Assembly: GCA_029261655.1 (NCBI GenBank)
Contig: JAJDAY010000037.1
Location: forward strand, 16,693-80,692
Length of the DNA stretch: 64,000 nt
Direction: 5' to 3'
Source of the DNA: Nitrospinaceae bacterium
GTDB taxonomy: Bacteria > Nitrospinota > Nitrospinia > Nitrospinales > VA-1
The notes under the pieces were generated by a model. The model did no database searches. It saw only the letters and a program-made list of their open reading frames with translations, and was not told where the DNA came from. The translations under genes were made by a program, and so were the position numbers. Position 1 is the stretch's first letter. Each line of letters begins with the position of its first letter. Below, piece after piece: positions 8,955 to 17,393 of this stretch.

Positions 8955-11396
8955 ATGAGCATTATGCTGTTTGTTCTAATATTTTCCCTCGCCGCCATTG
9001 GAATCGTGGTCCTGCTTTCCAGGGGCCAGGAAGTGAGTGGTGATGAACAGGATCCAGAACAAAAACTTTCTGCAGAGCCGTCCTCCATTGCCGCCTCGAT
9101 ATCCAAAGTATTTTCCAAAAGGAAGGACGATTTCGGCAAGGCCCGGGAAGCCGTCGCTAAATCGCGGTTTGCAATGGTGCCTCTCCTTGGGGTCCCCCCG
9201 GTCTCGAAAAACTTTGTCGGCAGAAAAAATATTCTTGCGGACATATTCTCCCGTATCAAAAGCGGGCCTGTTCTTATAGGACTGTACGGAATAAGCGGTG
9301 TGGGTAAAACCACTTTGGCGGGGGTCCTCGTTAAAAAGTTGATGACTCGTTTTGACGCAGAACCCATCTATGTCGATATGCTTGGTTTTGCCCCCAACGC
9401 ACTTTCTCCCGATGAAGCCATGAGCCGTGTCATCAATCTGCTGGCGCCCTCTAAAAAATTTCTGGACAAAGAACCCCAAAAAGGACAATTGTATACGGCA
9501 CTTTTGCAACGCAAAAAATATATTTTGTTTCTGGACAATGTCCCGAACCTGCAAAGTTTAAAGTTTCTACTTCCGCCCAACAATTGCGCGCTCATCGTGA
9601 CCTCCCAGAAGCCTCTGCCCGCACCAAATATAGTTGCCAAAAAAATCAATCCGCTGGATACGGGAGACGCGCAAAAACTACTACTGAAAACGTCGTCCCG
9701 AACGGGTTTCTGGGGCAATGAAATTTCCAAAACCTGCAGTGATTTTCCCTTATCGCTTGTCCTGGCCGGGCAATATGTTGCCACCTATCAGAATGAGGAT
9801 TGCTCCAAATTTCTGGACTCATTGCGTCTGGGGTTGAAAGAGGTTCAGTCCAGGCCGGGGGACCCGGTCCAAAAAAGTCTGGATGTGGTTTTGAACATTT
9901 GCTATCGATCCCTTTCTGAAAAAGCCGCGGGGGTTCTTAGAAAACTCGTTCTTTTTCCAGAGTCGTTTGATCGTAAGGCGGCCATTTTTCTTTGTGAAGA
10001 CTCCGACAACGAGCACTTGATAAGCCTGCTCTCACTGGGCTTGCTCTCCCACAATGATGAAAGTAACCGGTACTATTTCCACCCCCAGGTACGTAGATTT
10101 CTGATGCTCCGGTTGAAAGAAGGGGAAAAGGCATTGGCGGAAAAAAGGTTTGCCGCCTATTTTCTGACGGTGATCATCGCCGCCGGGGAGTTTTATGCCG
10201 AGGGCGGAAAAGCTCGCGCTCAGGGCCTGAACCTGTTCGATGTGGAGTGGGAAAATATTAAAAAAGGCCGGGCCTGGGCAGAAGCGAACAGCGAGCAGGA
10301 TCAGGAAGCGGACAATCTCTGCCTGTCTTATGCGGAAGCGGCGGCATCCTTGCTTGACCACCGGAAATCGCCCGCCGAGGGTCTGCAATGGTATCAAGTC
10401 GCTTTGGATTCCGCCAAGCGCTTGAACGAAGAAGAAGCCGAAGCGAAATACCACTTGCTCCTGGGGACCAGTCATACTCAGCTGGATCAGGGAGAAGAGG
10501 CGTTGGGCCATCTGGAGACTGCGCTTGAGTTGTCGAAACAAACGGGAGACAAGACAACAGAAATGAAGGCGCTTGGACAACTGGGTCTGGCCCATCGGGT
10601 CCTTGGCAAGCCCCACCGCGCCATTGAGTTTTTAGAAAAAGAACTCCATCTGCTGCAGCAATCCGAGGATCCCCAAGGGGAAGAATTTAAACTGGAAAAC
10701 CTGGGCCGGGTCTATTTTGAAGTGGGCGATACCGATCAGGCCATTGAATATTACAAAAAGGAATTAGAGCTGGCTAAGGAAAGCAAGGACACAAAACGGC
10801 AAGGTCGGATATTCGGGGACCTTGGGGAAATCTATATCTCTCTCCAGGACCTGGAAAATGCCATAGAAAATTTTGATAAAGGATTGGCCCTGATCCAAAA
10901 ATCTTCTGATAAACGAGAGGTGATCCTCCTGCTCGGAAAACTGGGGAAAGCGTATACGCAAGCCCTGAAATTTGAAAAGGCGTTGTCCTATTATCAAAAG
11001 GGATTGGCGCTGGCACAGGTATTGAAAGATCGAAATAAAGTGTGCCTGATGACGGAGCAAACGGGTCATTTGTATTTAAAATCGGGCAACTATCGGGAAG
11101 CGATAGATTTTCTTAAAAAAGCTCTGGTGCTGTTCCAAAAATCAGGGGACAAGGTAAAGGAAGGGGAAACAATGTGGAAGCTGGCTCAGGCAACCAGGCT
11201 GGCGGAAAATATTCCAGGCGCGATCTGCCTCGCCGAAGAAGCGCTCTCTCTTTATCAAAAAAACCAACGCCTGTCCATGGACGATACCAGGGAAACAATT
11301 GAAAAGCAGATAGTAGAGTGGCAGGAAACAGCCGGAGTGTCCGTGGAAACGGTGATCAAACCCGTCCTGAAACCTGAGGAAAAAGTTTCAGACTAG
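8955..11396 (+). CDS. Membrane-anchored NB-ARC (STAND) ATPase with C-terminal TPR repeats
   Basis: 813 residues. One N-terminal transmembrane helix (about residues 4-22) leads into a short linker and then a STAND/NB-ARC nucleotide-binding domain. Walker A is GISGVGKTT (112-120), Walker B is ILFLDN (190-195), sensor-like ALIVTSQKP (212-220), and FPLSLVLAGQYVA (264-276) corresponds to the GLPLAL motif. A winged-helix region follows, then about eight TPR-like repeats from roughly residue 460 to 770. Known for the class: STAND proteins are ATP-switched signalling scaffolds, some of them anti-phage sensors, with TPRs binding the trigger. No nuclease, TIR, protease or other effector domain is visible, so the output is unknown. 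It lies in opposite orientation between glyQ and glyS, converging on glyQ with a 33-base gap. The start ATG lacks a clear Shine-Dalgarno. Confidence 0.8.
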   Translation: MSIMLFVLIFSLAAIGIVVLLSRGQEVSGDEQDPEQKLSAEPSSIAASISKVFSKRKDDFGKAREAVAKSRFAMVPLLGVPPVSKNFVGRKNILADIFSRIKSGPVLIGLYGISGVGKTTLAGVLVKKLMTRFDAEPIYVDMLGFAPNALSPDEAMSRVINLLAPSKKFLDKEPQKGQLYTALLQRKKYILFLDNVPNLQSLKFLLPPNNCALIVTSQKPLPAPNIVAKKINPLDTGDAQKLLLKTSSRTGFWGNEISKTCSDFPLSLVLAGQYVATYQNEDCSKFLDSLRLGLKEVQSRPGDPVQKSLDVVLNICYRSLSEKAAGVLRKLVLFPESFDRKAAIFLCEDSDNEHLISLLSLGLLSHNDESNRYYFHPQVRRFLMLRLKEGEKALAEKRFAAYFLTVIIAAGEFYAEGGKARAQGLNLFDVEWENIKKGRAWAEANSEQDQEADNLCLSYAEAAASLLDHRKSPAEGLQWYQVALDSAKRLNEEEAEAKYHLLLGTSHTQLDQGEEALGHLETALELSKQTGDKTTEMKALGQLGLAHRVLGKPHRAIEFLEKELHLLQQSEDPQGEEFKLENLGRVYFEVGDTDQAIEYYKKELELAKESKDTKRQGRIFGDLGEIYISLQDLENAIENFDKGLALIQKSSDKREVILLLGKLGKAYTQALKFEKALSYYQKGLALAQVLKDRNKVCLMTEQTGHLYLKSGNYREAIDFLKKALVLFQKSGDKVKEGETMWKLAQATRLAENIPGAICLAEEALSLYQKNQRLSMDDTRETIEKQIVEWQETAGVSVETVIKPVLKPEEKVSD

Positions 11397-11429
11397 GCTT
11401 CCGATATTCTTTCCATACGTTCTTGATTC

Positions 11430-12299
11430 TTATTTTTTGAGCAGGGGAAACCCCATCGCCTCTCTTTGAGCGAGGTAGCCTTCCGCGCACAAGCGGGCCA
11501 GCTTTCGGACCCGGCCGATGAACCCCGTGCGCTCGGTCACGCTGATGGCGCCGGAGGCGTCCAGCAGATTAAACGCATGTGAACACTTCAGGGTGTAATC
11601 GTAGGCCGGTAGAACCAATTCCTTTTCCAGAAGATCCTTGGCTTCCTGTTCGTACATGTCGAACCACTTAAACAAACGCGCCTTGTCGGACGCTTCAAAA
11701 TTGTAACGCGAAAACTGTTTTTCCGTTTCCAGATGAACATCGCCATACAGGATGGAGTCGTTCCATTTCAAGTCGTAGACGTTGTCGATATTCTGTAAGT
11801 ACATGGAGATTCTTTCCAGCCCGTAGGTCAACTCCACCGTGACCGGAGTCAGGTCGATTCCTCCCACCTGTTGAAAATAAGTGAACTGGGTGATCTCCAT
11901 GCCGTCCAGCCACACTTCCCAACCCAGGCCCCAGGCGCCCAGAGTGGGAGATTCCCAGTCGTCCTCGACAAACCGGATGTCGTGTTTTTTTGAGTCGATT
12001 CCGAGAGCGGTGAGGCTTTCAAGATACACATCCTGAATATTTTCTGCGGACGGTTTGACGATCACCTGAAATTGATAATAATGCTGGAGTCGATTGGGGT
12101 TTTCCCCGTAGCGACCGTCGGTCGGCCTGCGTGAAGGCTCTACATAGGCCGCGCTGTAGGGTTCAGGGCCGAGAACCCGAAAAAAGGTGGCGGGGTTGAA
12201 GGTTCCTGCGCCGACTTCGATGTCATAGGGTTGATGGAGGGCGCACCCTCTGGAAGTCCAAAAATTCTGTAGCGTCAGGATGACATCTTGAAAATTCAT
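11430..12299 (-). CDS. glyQ: Glycyl-tRNA synthetase, alpha subunit
   Basis: 289 residues, normal length. It begins [20 protein letters not shown] then [19 protein letters not shown], the conserved start of the class II catalytic alpha subunit. It also has [27 protein letters not shown] (motif 2 region) and [23 protein letters not shown]. It activates glycine and charges tRNA-Gly together with GlyS. It is separated from glyS by the NB-ARC/TPR gene, so the two subunits need separate promoters or read-through antisense to that gene. A terminator-like hairpin from the preceding minus-strand gene lies about 50 bases upstream of its ATG. Confidence 0.97.
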   Translation of the reverse strand: MNFQDVILTLQNFWTSRGCALHQPYDIEVGAGTFNPATFFRVLGPEPYSAAYVEPSRRPTDGRYGENPNRLQHYYQFQVIVKPSAENIQDVYLESLTALGIDSKKHDIRFVEDDWESPTLGAWGLGWEVWLDGMEITQFTYFQQVGGIDLTPVTVELTYGLERISMYLQNIDNVYDLKWNDSILYGDVHLETEKQFSRYNFEASDKARLFKWFDMYEQEAKDLLEKELVLPAYDYTLKCSHAFNLLDASGAISVTERTGFIGRVRKLARLCAEGYLAQREAMGFPLLKK

Positions 12300-12350
12300 A
12301 GTGCATGCTGTTTAGCAGAGGAAGCCTTTGGAAGTCAACCCCTATCATCG

Positions 12351-12378
12351 AAAAACGAAGGAGGCGACTCCCCCCTCC
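12351..12378 (-). terminator. Probable terminator after the 12404-12991 gene
   Basis: On the minus strand GGAGG (12378-12374) pairs with CCTCC (12364-12360), followed after 4 bases by five T residues, starting 26 bases after the stop of the upstream gene. It would insulate glyQ from that gene. Confidence 0.5.
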
Positions 12379-12403
12379 GTTTGCGATCGGTTCTTCCAGG
12401 GAG

Positions 12404-12991
12404 TCAAGTCAAATCCTTAAAATCCCGCCGCACCGTTTCAATGTTTTTCCGATAACCTTCGGCATCGCCAAAGTCCAAAAAATTTTTGTAACGATTGTGA
12501 ACCGTTTTCAATTTACGCGCGTGCTTGATCGGGCACCAGTATTGTTCGGTCCGGCCCACCACTTCCTGAACATAGGCCGCAAGGCCGTTGAAATAACCGC
12601 AATACATGCAGTTTAGTTTTTCAAACCCGTTCAGATAACTCAGGCTGTGCCGGTCGATCACAATATAATCGCTTCGCCTGACCTTGGGAATTTTGTAAAC
12701 AGGAAAGCAGATCGCCTGGTAAAAGGTGATCGTCAGGTCCAGAAAAACTCCGGGAACCAGACAGAACCAGATCACAGGAGCGGTGAGGACATTTAAAAAA
12801 GCCGCGTCGTAAAAATATCTACGAAGGGTTTTGGCCATGGTTTTATGATGTTTTCTGACCTCGCGCTCAAAACGAACTTTCTTTTTTATGACCTCATAAA
12901 AAAATTCGTCATGTTTTTTTTGTAGTTCCGAGATCAACTCGCTTTCCAGGCCCTTGATTTTTTCCATCAGAATTTCGATTTGATTTGCCAT
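12404..12991 (-). CDS. Conserved-looking membrane-associated protein of unknown function
   Basis: 195 residues, not recognised as a named family. Residues 1-55 form a charged, coiled-coil-like helix rich in Glu and Lys. Residues about 62-95 are hydrophobic (AAFLNVLTAPVIWFCLVPGVFL, then DLTITFYQAICFPVY) and could be one or two membrane segments. A soluble C-terminal part follows with a Cys pair (NCMYCGYFNG), another Cys (YWCPIKHARK) and several aromatic/His residues, suggesting a metal or redox site. Start: ATG at 12991 preceded by AAGGTGG, a good Shine-Dalgarno. It is probably monocistronic. The function is unknown. Confidence 0.65.
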   Translation of the reverse strand: MANQIEILMEKIKGLESELISELQKKHDEFFYEVIKKKVRFEREVRKHHKTMAKTLRRYFYDAAFLNVLTAPVIWFCLVPGVFLDLTITFYQAICFPVYKIPKVRRSDYIVIDRHSLSYLNGFEKLNCMYCGYFNGLAAYVQEVVGRTEQYWCPIKHARKLKTVHNRYKNFLDFGDAEGYRKNIETVRRDFKDLT

Positions 12992-13011
12992 CGTGCCACC
13001 TTTTGTTAAGC

Positions 13012-13020
13012 TGGTATATT
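13012..13020 (+). promoter_or_regulatory. Extended -10 element for the 13047 gene
   Basis: TGG followed by TATATT fits an extended -10; the inferred transcript start is about 20 bases before the ATG at 13047, which has an AAGGA Shine-Dalgarno. There is no clear -35. Confidence 0.4.
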
Positions 13021-13046
13021 AAATTATTATCTCATAAGGAAGTAAG

Positions 13047-13418
13047 ATGCACGCCGTATATAAAGCCGTTCCGCTCAAGGATGTTCAAAGGATCATGGAT
13101 CACTGCCGGGAACACACAACAAATAACGGCGGTTTATTTGAAGTTTATCCCGGACCCGAAGATGGTATGGCGATGGTGATCGTCAACGCCTGTTCAGACG
13201 AGGGCCCTTTGAATACGTTGCGCCCGGTGGGGGCTTTTTATTGCAACTTCGTCGGTCCCGGTGTGTTATCCATTGAAGAGGAAGATCCGCATTTTGATGG
13301 GGTCGAGTCCAGGAAACGCCATGTTCAGGCTATCAAACAGGTGATCGATATTTTGTTAAGGGAGGGATTCCCTGGGAATAAAATTTCCTTCAAGGAGCTA
13401 TCCGCATTGAAGGATTGA
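13047..13418 (+). CDS. Small protein of unknown function
   Basis: 123 residues, no signal peptide or membrane segment, and no family that I recognise. The sequence is balanced and looks like a globular alpha/beta protein: an N-terminal helix (LKDVQRIMDHCREHT), then a mixed strand region with DGMAMVIVNACSDEG and AFYCNFVGPGVLSIEEED, and a C-terminal helix (RHVQAIKQVIDILLREGF). Start: ATG with AAGGA at proper spacing and an extended -10 just upstream, which supports a real gene. The next gene on the same strand (DsrE-like) starts about 70 bases later. Confidence 0.6.
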   Translation: MHAVYKAVPLKDVQRIMDHCREHTTNNGGLFEVYPGPEDGMAMVIVNACSDEGPLNTLRPVGAFYCNFVGPGVLSIEEEDPHFDGVESRKRHVQAIKQVIDILLREGFPGNKISFKELSALKD

Positions 13419-13490
13419 GAACAAACAGCGCCTTCACCCAATGGGAACCCTTGAGCCTAATAATTCACTTTCTTATTTAAGGAGAGCAAA

Positions 13491-13958
13491 ATGAAAAAAA
13501 TATCTCTGCGTTTTTGGGTCGTTTTATTTTTGTCCCTGGCCATGACGGGAGTGGGAACCGTTCAGGCAGGTTCCATGAACCACCGCACCGCAGACGGAAA
13601 ACTCAAAGTTCTTTATCACATCGACGGATCGGATCTCGCCGTGGCCAAATACGCCATGGCCCTCATCAACAAACACATCGAAGCCGAAGGCGGCCCGGAC
13701 AAGATCGACCTGGTCGTCGTTGTGCATGGTCCGGCGCTCAAATTATTCGATAAAAAGGATGCCGATCCGGTATTGGTGAAAAAGCTCAAAATGGCGATCG
13801 ATCAGGGCGCTCAACCGGAAATGTGTCAGGTATCCATGAAACTGTTTAACAAACCCCTGGACGCCTTGGTCGACGGGTTCAAACCAACGGAGCACCCGGT
13901 GGCTGTCAAACGAATCGCCGATCTTCAGGAACAAGGGTATTTGTACATCAAACCCTAG
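13491..13958 (+). CDS. Exported DsrE/DsrF-like protein
   Basis: 155 residues. A signal peptide is clear: MKKISLRFWVVLFLSLAMTG followed by VGTVQAG, with cleavage likely after the AxA around residue 26. The mature part matches the DsrE/YchN-like fold: LKVLYHIDGSDLAVAKYAMALINKHI, then a strand IDLVVVVHGPALKLF and one cysteine in QPEMCQVSMKL. A C-terminal helix-turn (ADLQEQGYLYI) ends the fold. Cytoplasmic DsrE proteins trimerise and relay sulfur; exported versions occur beside periplasmic sulfur or redox enzymes, but no such partner is next to this gene. The Shine-Dalgarno AAGGAG lies 6 bases before the ATG. The fold assignment is good; the function is inferred. Confidence 0.7.
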   Translation: MKKISLRFWVVLFLSLAMTGVGTVQAGSMNHRTADGKLKVLYHIDGSDLAVAKYAMALINKHIEAEGGPDKIDLVVVVHGPALKLFDKKDADPVLVKKLKMAIDQGAQPEMCQVSMKLFNKPLDALVDGFKPTEHPVAVKRIADLQEQGYLYIKP

Positions 13959-14086
13959 GAACCTTCTTTTTTAAGTCCAAGTTCGAATAAACTTTTGGCT
14001 TTTGATGAAATTTCAGAATTGTACCGAAAATTAATCTATTGCCCGAATGGGCATTATGCGAAGGAGGTGGCGGGGCGGCTCACGAT

Positions 14087-14875
14087 TCACTCGCCAATGG
14101 TTTTTTCGACCCTTTGGCCCTGATAGGTGAAAATCGCTTTTTGCGCTTCGATGGCTTCCAGGGTCGCGGTCATCAGAGTTTCTCCCACCCTGAGTTTCCG
14201 GTTTTTTTCATTCGGGGTGGTGACGAAAATATGATTGACCGGGTTGTCGGAATTTAAAAAAATAATTCCCTTCACCTTGAGGCCGGGGATATGTTGGGAA
14301 ATATTCGACTTAACAGGTGCGGTCTTATCAGGAGTTTCGGTGTCGGTTTTCCTTATTTGAATCGCAGACTGAATCAGGGACTCAATTTCACGGATTTCCT
14401 CAGTTCCTTCAGGCAGGGGTTCGTCCCTGACAGGGGGGGATTCTTCCACGGGTAAGATGAGGGCGTCTTCAGGTCCGAAAAAATCATCGTCCTGCATCGG
14501 GTCGGTCATGGGTTCCGTCGTTGTTGTGTCGGCGATGTCCTGAATGTGGGCGAGCGGAAAACCGGGGCTGGTCTTTGCGGGCAGAACGGGTTTTTGCGCG
14601 GTCGGTTCCGGGGCAACAGGTTTGGGGACGAAGGCTGGTTTTGTTTCAGGGAGGCTCGTTTTAGGCCCATTGCCAAGATAGACCGTGAGTCCACCGAGCA
14701 GAACGACGCCGATGACCAGGCCGGTGATCGCGCCCATTTTTCTGGATTCATCTTTGCCCGATTGCGGGTAGATGGAGTCCTGACCCTGTGACAGCAGTCC
14801 TTTTAGATCGATGTTCTTCTCCAGGACGCTTTTTTCTTCTTCGAGCTTTTTAAGTGTGTTGAGAATCGTGCTCAT
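14087..14875 (-). CDS. gspB: General secretion pathway protein B (GspB/ExeB-like)
   Basis: 262 residues. A cytoplasmic N-terminal stretch starts MSTILNTLKKLEEEKS. A single membrane helix lies at about 47-67 (ITGLVIGVVLLGGLTVYLG). A long Pro/Glu-rich periplasmic linker follows, and then a C-terminal GspB domain (LKVKGIIFLNSDNPVNHIFV, then RKLRVGETLMTATLEAI). GspB pairs with the ATPase GspA to remodel or cross peptidoglycan during assembly of the type II secretin. It overlaps the upstream gspA by 4 bases (ATGA), so the two are translationally coupled. No gspC-O genes are in the window. Confidence 0.8.
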   Translation of the reverse strand: MSTILNTLKKLEEEKSVLEKNIDLKGLLSQGQDSIYPQSGKDESRKMGAITGLVIGVVLLGGLTVYLGNGPKTSLPETKPAFVPKPVAPEPTAQKPVLPAKTSPGFPLAHIQDIADTTTTEPMTDPMQDDDFFGPEDALILPVEESPPVRDEPLPEGTEEIREIESLIQSAIQIRKTDTETPDKTAPVKSNISQHIPGLKVKGIIFLNSDNPVNHIFVTTPNEKNRKLRVGETLMTATLEAIEAQKAIFTYQGQRVEKTIGE

Positions 14876-16968
14876 GGTTCGACCAATTTTGGAGTGGGAT
14901 AGATGTCCAGCAGGTTATACAGGAGCATCTTGCTTTCCGTATAAAATTTCCCATCGTCCTTGATATTATTTGTGCGTTGAAATTTGCGCACGGCTTTTTC
15001 GGTTTTTAAGCCGTAAGTCGAGGCTTCCCGGCCCATGAAGAATCCGAGAAGACGCAGGTTTTTCTGCAACCAGATAACTTCCTTGCCCTCGTATCCTTGT
15101 TCGAGTTGATCCACAGGCAGAGATTCGAAATCTTTCCAAAAAATAATCGCTTTGCGCGTCCACAAGGGATTGATGATTTCGAGGGGCATTTCAAGTTTAT
15201 CGACCGAGCCGAATACCCCGTGTTCGCCCTTGACCCTGTTCAAGGCCAGATATTTGGTCCCCATGGAGTTTGGCAGGGCCACCTCCAGGATGGCGGGGTA
15301 GTTGAGGTTGGTCAGTCGTTTGAAATTTCCATTCAGTTCATAAGACGACAACTCAAACTCGGCCTCCAGATTTTCAAGCGCCTGCCCGTCCACCAACTCA
15401 CCGCCGGACTGGTCGAACCCCCAGGACTCAAGAATCCATTTCGCCGCTTCAATTTTGCTTTCCTCGAGAGACAGGCTGGACAGATAGGTGACCAGTTTTT
15501 CCGATTGCGAAAGGACCAGAGCGTCCGAACTGGCCGGATTTTCTGGAAGCGAAACCGCTTCCATTTTTTCCATGGCGTCTAGTTTTTCAAGGGAAGAAAA
15601 TTCCGGGACAAATTCTTTTTGTACCAATGGACCGGGTTTCGCAAGTTCGACCGGATTTTCCTGAAGGATTTTTGGAATATCGCTATCGCCTATGGGGTTG
15701 GTCTTTAAATCCGGAAGAGCAAAGTCGTGAACGATAAAAAATATCAGCCCCACCATGGCCGCCGCCGGAGCGACAAACTTCCAGAATATTTCCACCCAGG
15801 AAATGGAAGGTTTGAGACCGCCAATGTCTTTCACGGCCCGGCGAATGATTTTGCAATTGATGGTTTTGGTGTTTTGAGTGTAGGCGATCAAGAGCGCGCG
15901 GTCGGAAATGACGTTTATCATGCGCGGGATGCCCTTTGCGTAACGGAAGATCAATTCGGTTCCCGACCGGGTCAACTCCACTTTACCTTTACCAAGCGCG
16001 ACATTCAGCCGATGCTGAATGTAGCCGCGGGTCTCGTCCAGATTCAGAGGGAGCAGTTCCCATTGGATGGTGATGCGCTGTTTCAACTGGCGCAGGTCTT
16101 CTTCCGCCAGCACTTTGTCCAGTTCCGGCTGGCCGATGAGCACGATCTGGATGAGTTTTTCGGTTTCGGTTTCCAGGTTGGAGAGCAGACGCAATTGTTC
16201 GAGAACCGTGGGAAGCAGATCCTGAGCTTCGTCGATGATGACCACCACCCGATGGCCTTTTTTCCTCTCCTCCAGTAAAAACTTGTTGAGGATGTCCATC
16301 AACTTTTTCTTGCTCGAACTTTCAGAAGGCAGACCCAGCTCCGAGTTGATGGTCTGCAAAAGTTCGAGTTCGTCGATCCCCGGATTGAATATGTACGCAA
16401 TGCTGAAACCGACGTGCAGTTCCTTGAGGAAGGTCCGGCAGATCATGGTTTTTCCGGTTCCCACTTCGCCGATGATTTTCAGAAAACCGTTGTTTTCCTG
16501 AATACCGTAAACCAGATGAGCTAAAACTTCTTTATGCTTGGGGCTGAGGTAAAGGTATTTTGGGTCAGGGGTCAAGTCGAAAGGTTTTTCCGACAGACCG
16601 AAATAGTCCTGATAGATATTTGAGGGTTTATTCTTTGCGTCCACGGGCATTTCCCAATCTCTCAGCGTGGCCGGATGCGAATTGGGTGTGGTCCGGGAAG
16701 CAGGTTTGACCTGTTCTTCAATCCACTGGTCGTGCTCGTGGCGTTTTTCTTTATTGGAGAGAGTGTCGTAAGCCTCCTGCAATAAAGCGATTTTTCTCTT
16801 CAGGGAAGCCTGGTTTTTTTGGGAAGGATCGGAGACAGCCGAGTCGAATCTTCGGATCAGTCCCTTATAGGCGTGGTCTATAATGTCCTGCGAGGCGTCC
16901 GCAGGGAGGCCCAGAACCTGATAAAAATTTCGTTGCTGAACTTCGATGATCATCTTTTCTTTCAACAA
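14872..16968 (-). CDS. gspA: GspA/ExeA-type AAA ATPase with an N-terminal J-like domain and C-terminal peptidoglycan-binding domain
   Basis: 698 residues. Residues 14-80 resemble a DnaJ J-domain (FYQVLGLPADASQDIIDHAY, then ALLQEAYDTLSNKEKR) but the HPD tripeptide that stimulates Hsp70 is replaced by FDS near 41-43. The ExeA ATPase follows: YFGLSEKPFDLTPDP (122-136), Walker A GEVGTGKT (167-174), Walker B IIDEAQD (244-250). A membrane helix lies near 395-425, then a periplasmic region with a C39-like segment, and a C-terminal peptidoglycan-binding domain (EGKEVIWLQKNLRLLGFF, TEKAVRKFQRTNNIKDDG). It is predicted to be an inner-membrane ATPase helping secretin assembly with GspB. The J-like N-terminus is unusual. 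Start: ATG at 16968; an in-frame ATG five codons later is an alternative. Confidence 0.85.
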   Translation of the reverse strand: MLKEKMIIEVQQRNFYQVLGLPADASQDIIDHAYKGLIRRFDSAVSDPSQKNQASLKRKIALLQEAYDTLSNKEKRHEHDQWIEEQVKPASRTTPNSHPATLRDWEMPVDAKNKPSNIYQDYFGLSEKPFDLTPDPKYLYLSPKHKEVLAHLVYGIQENNGFLKIIGEVGTGKTMICRTFLKELHVGFSIAYIFNPGIDELELLQTINSELGLPSESSSKKKLMDILNKFLLEERKKGHRVVVIIDEAQDLLPTVLEQLRLLSNLETETEKLIQIVLIGQPELDKVLAEEDLRQLKQRITIQWELLPLNLDETRGYIQHRLNVALGKGKVELTRSGTELIFRYAKGIPRMINVISDRALLIAYTQNTKTINCKIIRRAVKDIGGLKPSISWVEIFWKFVAPAAAMVGLIFFIVHDFALPDLKTNPIGDSDIPKILQENPVELAKPGPLVQKEFVPEFSSLEKLDAMEKMEAVSLPENPASSDALVLSQSEKLVTYLSSLSLEESKIEAAKWILESWGFDQSGGELVDGQALENLEAEFELSSYELNGNFKRLTNLNYPAILEVALPNSMGTKYLALNRVKGEHGVFGSVDKLEMPLEIINPLWTRKAIIFWKDFESLPVDQLEQGYEGKEVIWLQKNLRLLGFFMGREASTYGLKTEKAVRKFQRTNNIKDDGKFYTESKMLLYNLLDIYPTPKLVEP

Positions 16969-17063
16969 AAGAATTCTCCACTCACGCTAACATACAAACG
17001 GCTTTAGGGGAAGTAAATACAAAACCTTATGGGCCGTGGGCAGGTTTCAAATAAACCCTGTGG

Positions 17064-17072
17064 TGTTATAAT
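17064..17072 (+). promoter_or_regulatory. Extended -10 element upstream of yacG
   Basis: TGT followed by a perfect TATAAT lies in the 250-base gap between the divergent gspA and yacG genes. The inferred leader to the yacG ATG is about 140 bases. No good -35 is visible. The rest of the gap is AT-rich with no other gene. Confidence 0.4.
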
Positions 17073-17218
17073 ATTCAGGAAAATATTTTAAACTCGCCCT
17101 TCGATGAAATTTTGCGGCAATTTTTATTTACAATCGAAGGGTGGATTCCTGACAATACAAAAATCAATAAAAATGCTCTTAACTATGTTAACGGCAAATT
17201 AAATCAATTTATGTACCC

Positions 17219-17389
17219 ATGAAATGCCCAATATGCAAAAAACCGGTGGCGGTCCGGGGAAAAAATCCTTTCCTGCCGTTTTGTGGAGAGCGATGCAAGC
17301 TGGTGGATTTGGGAAAATGGCTGGATGGAAAATACGTGATTCCCGATGACTCCCCGACCTCAATGCCCGATGAACCGAAAGAGGGTTGA
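17219..17389 (+). CDS. yacG: DNA gyrase inhibitor YacG (small zinc protein)
   Basis: 56 residues, found by direct translation because it is short. It reads MKCPICKKPVAVRGKNPFLP then FCGERCKLVDLGKWLDGKYV, matching YacG end to end. The four zinc ligands are Cys3, Cys6, Cys22 and Cys26, and DLGKWLDGKYVIP is the family signature. Known role in E. coli: binds GyrB and inhibits gyrase. The family often sits by coaE or zapD, which are not here. It ends 4 bases before the convergent VCBS lipoprotein gene. Family identity is firm from the sequence. Confidence 0.9.
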   Translation: MKCPICKKPVAVRGKNPFLPFCGERCKLVDLGKWLDGKYVIPDDSPTSMPDEPKEG

Positions 17390-17393
17390 AGGG

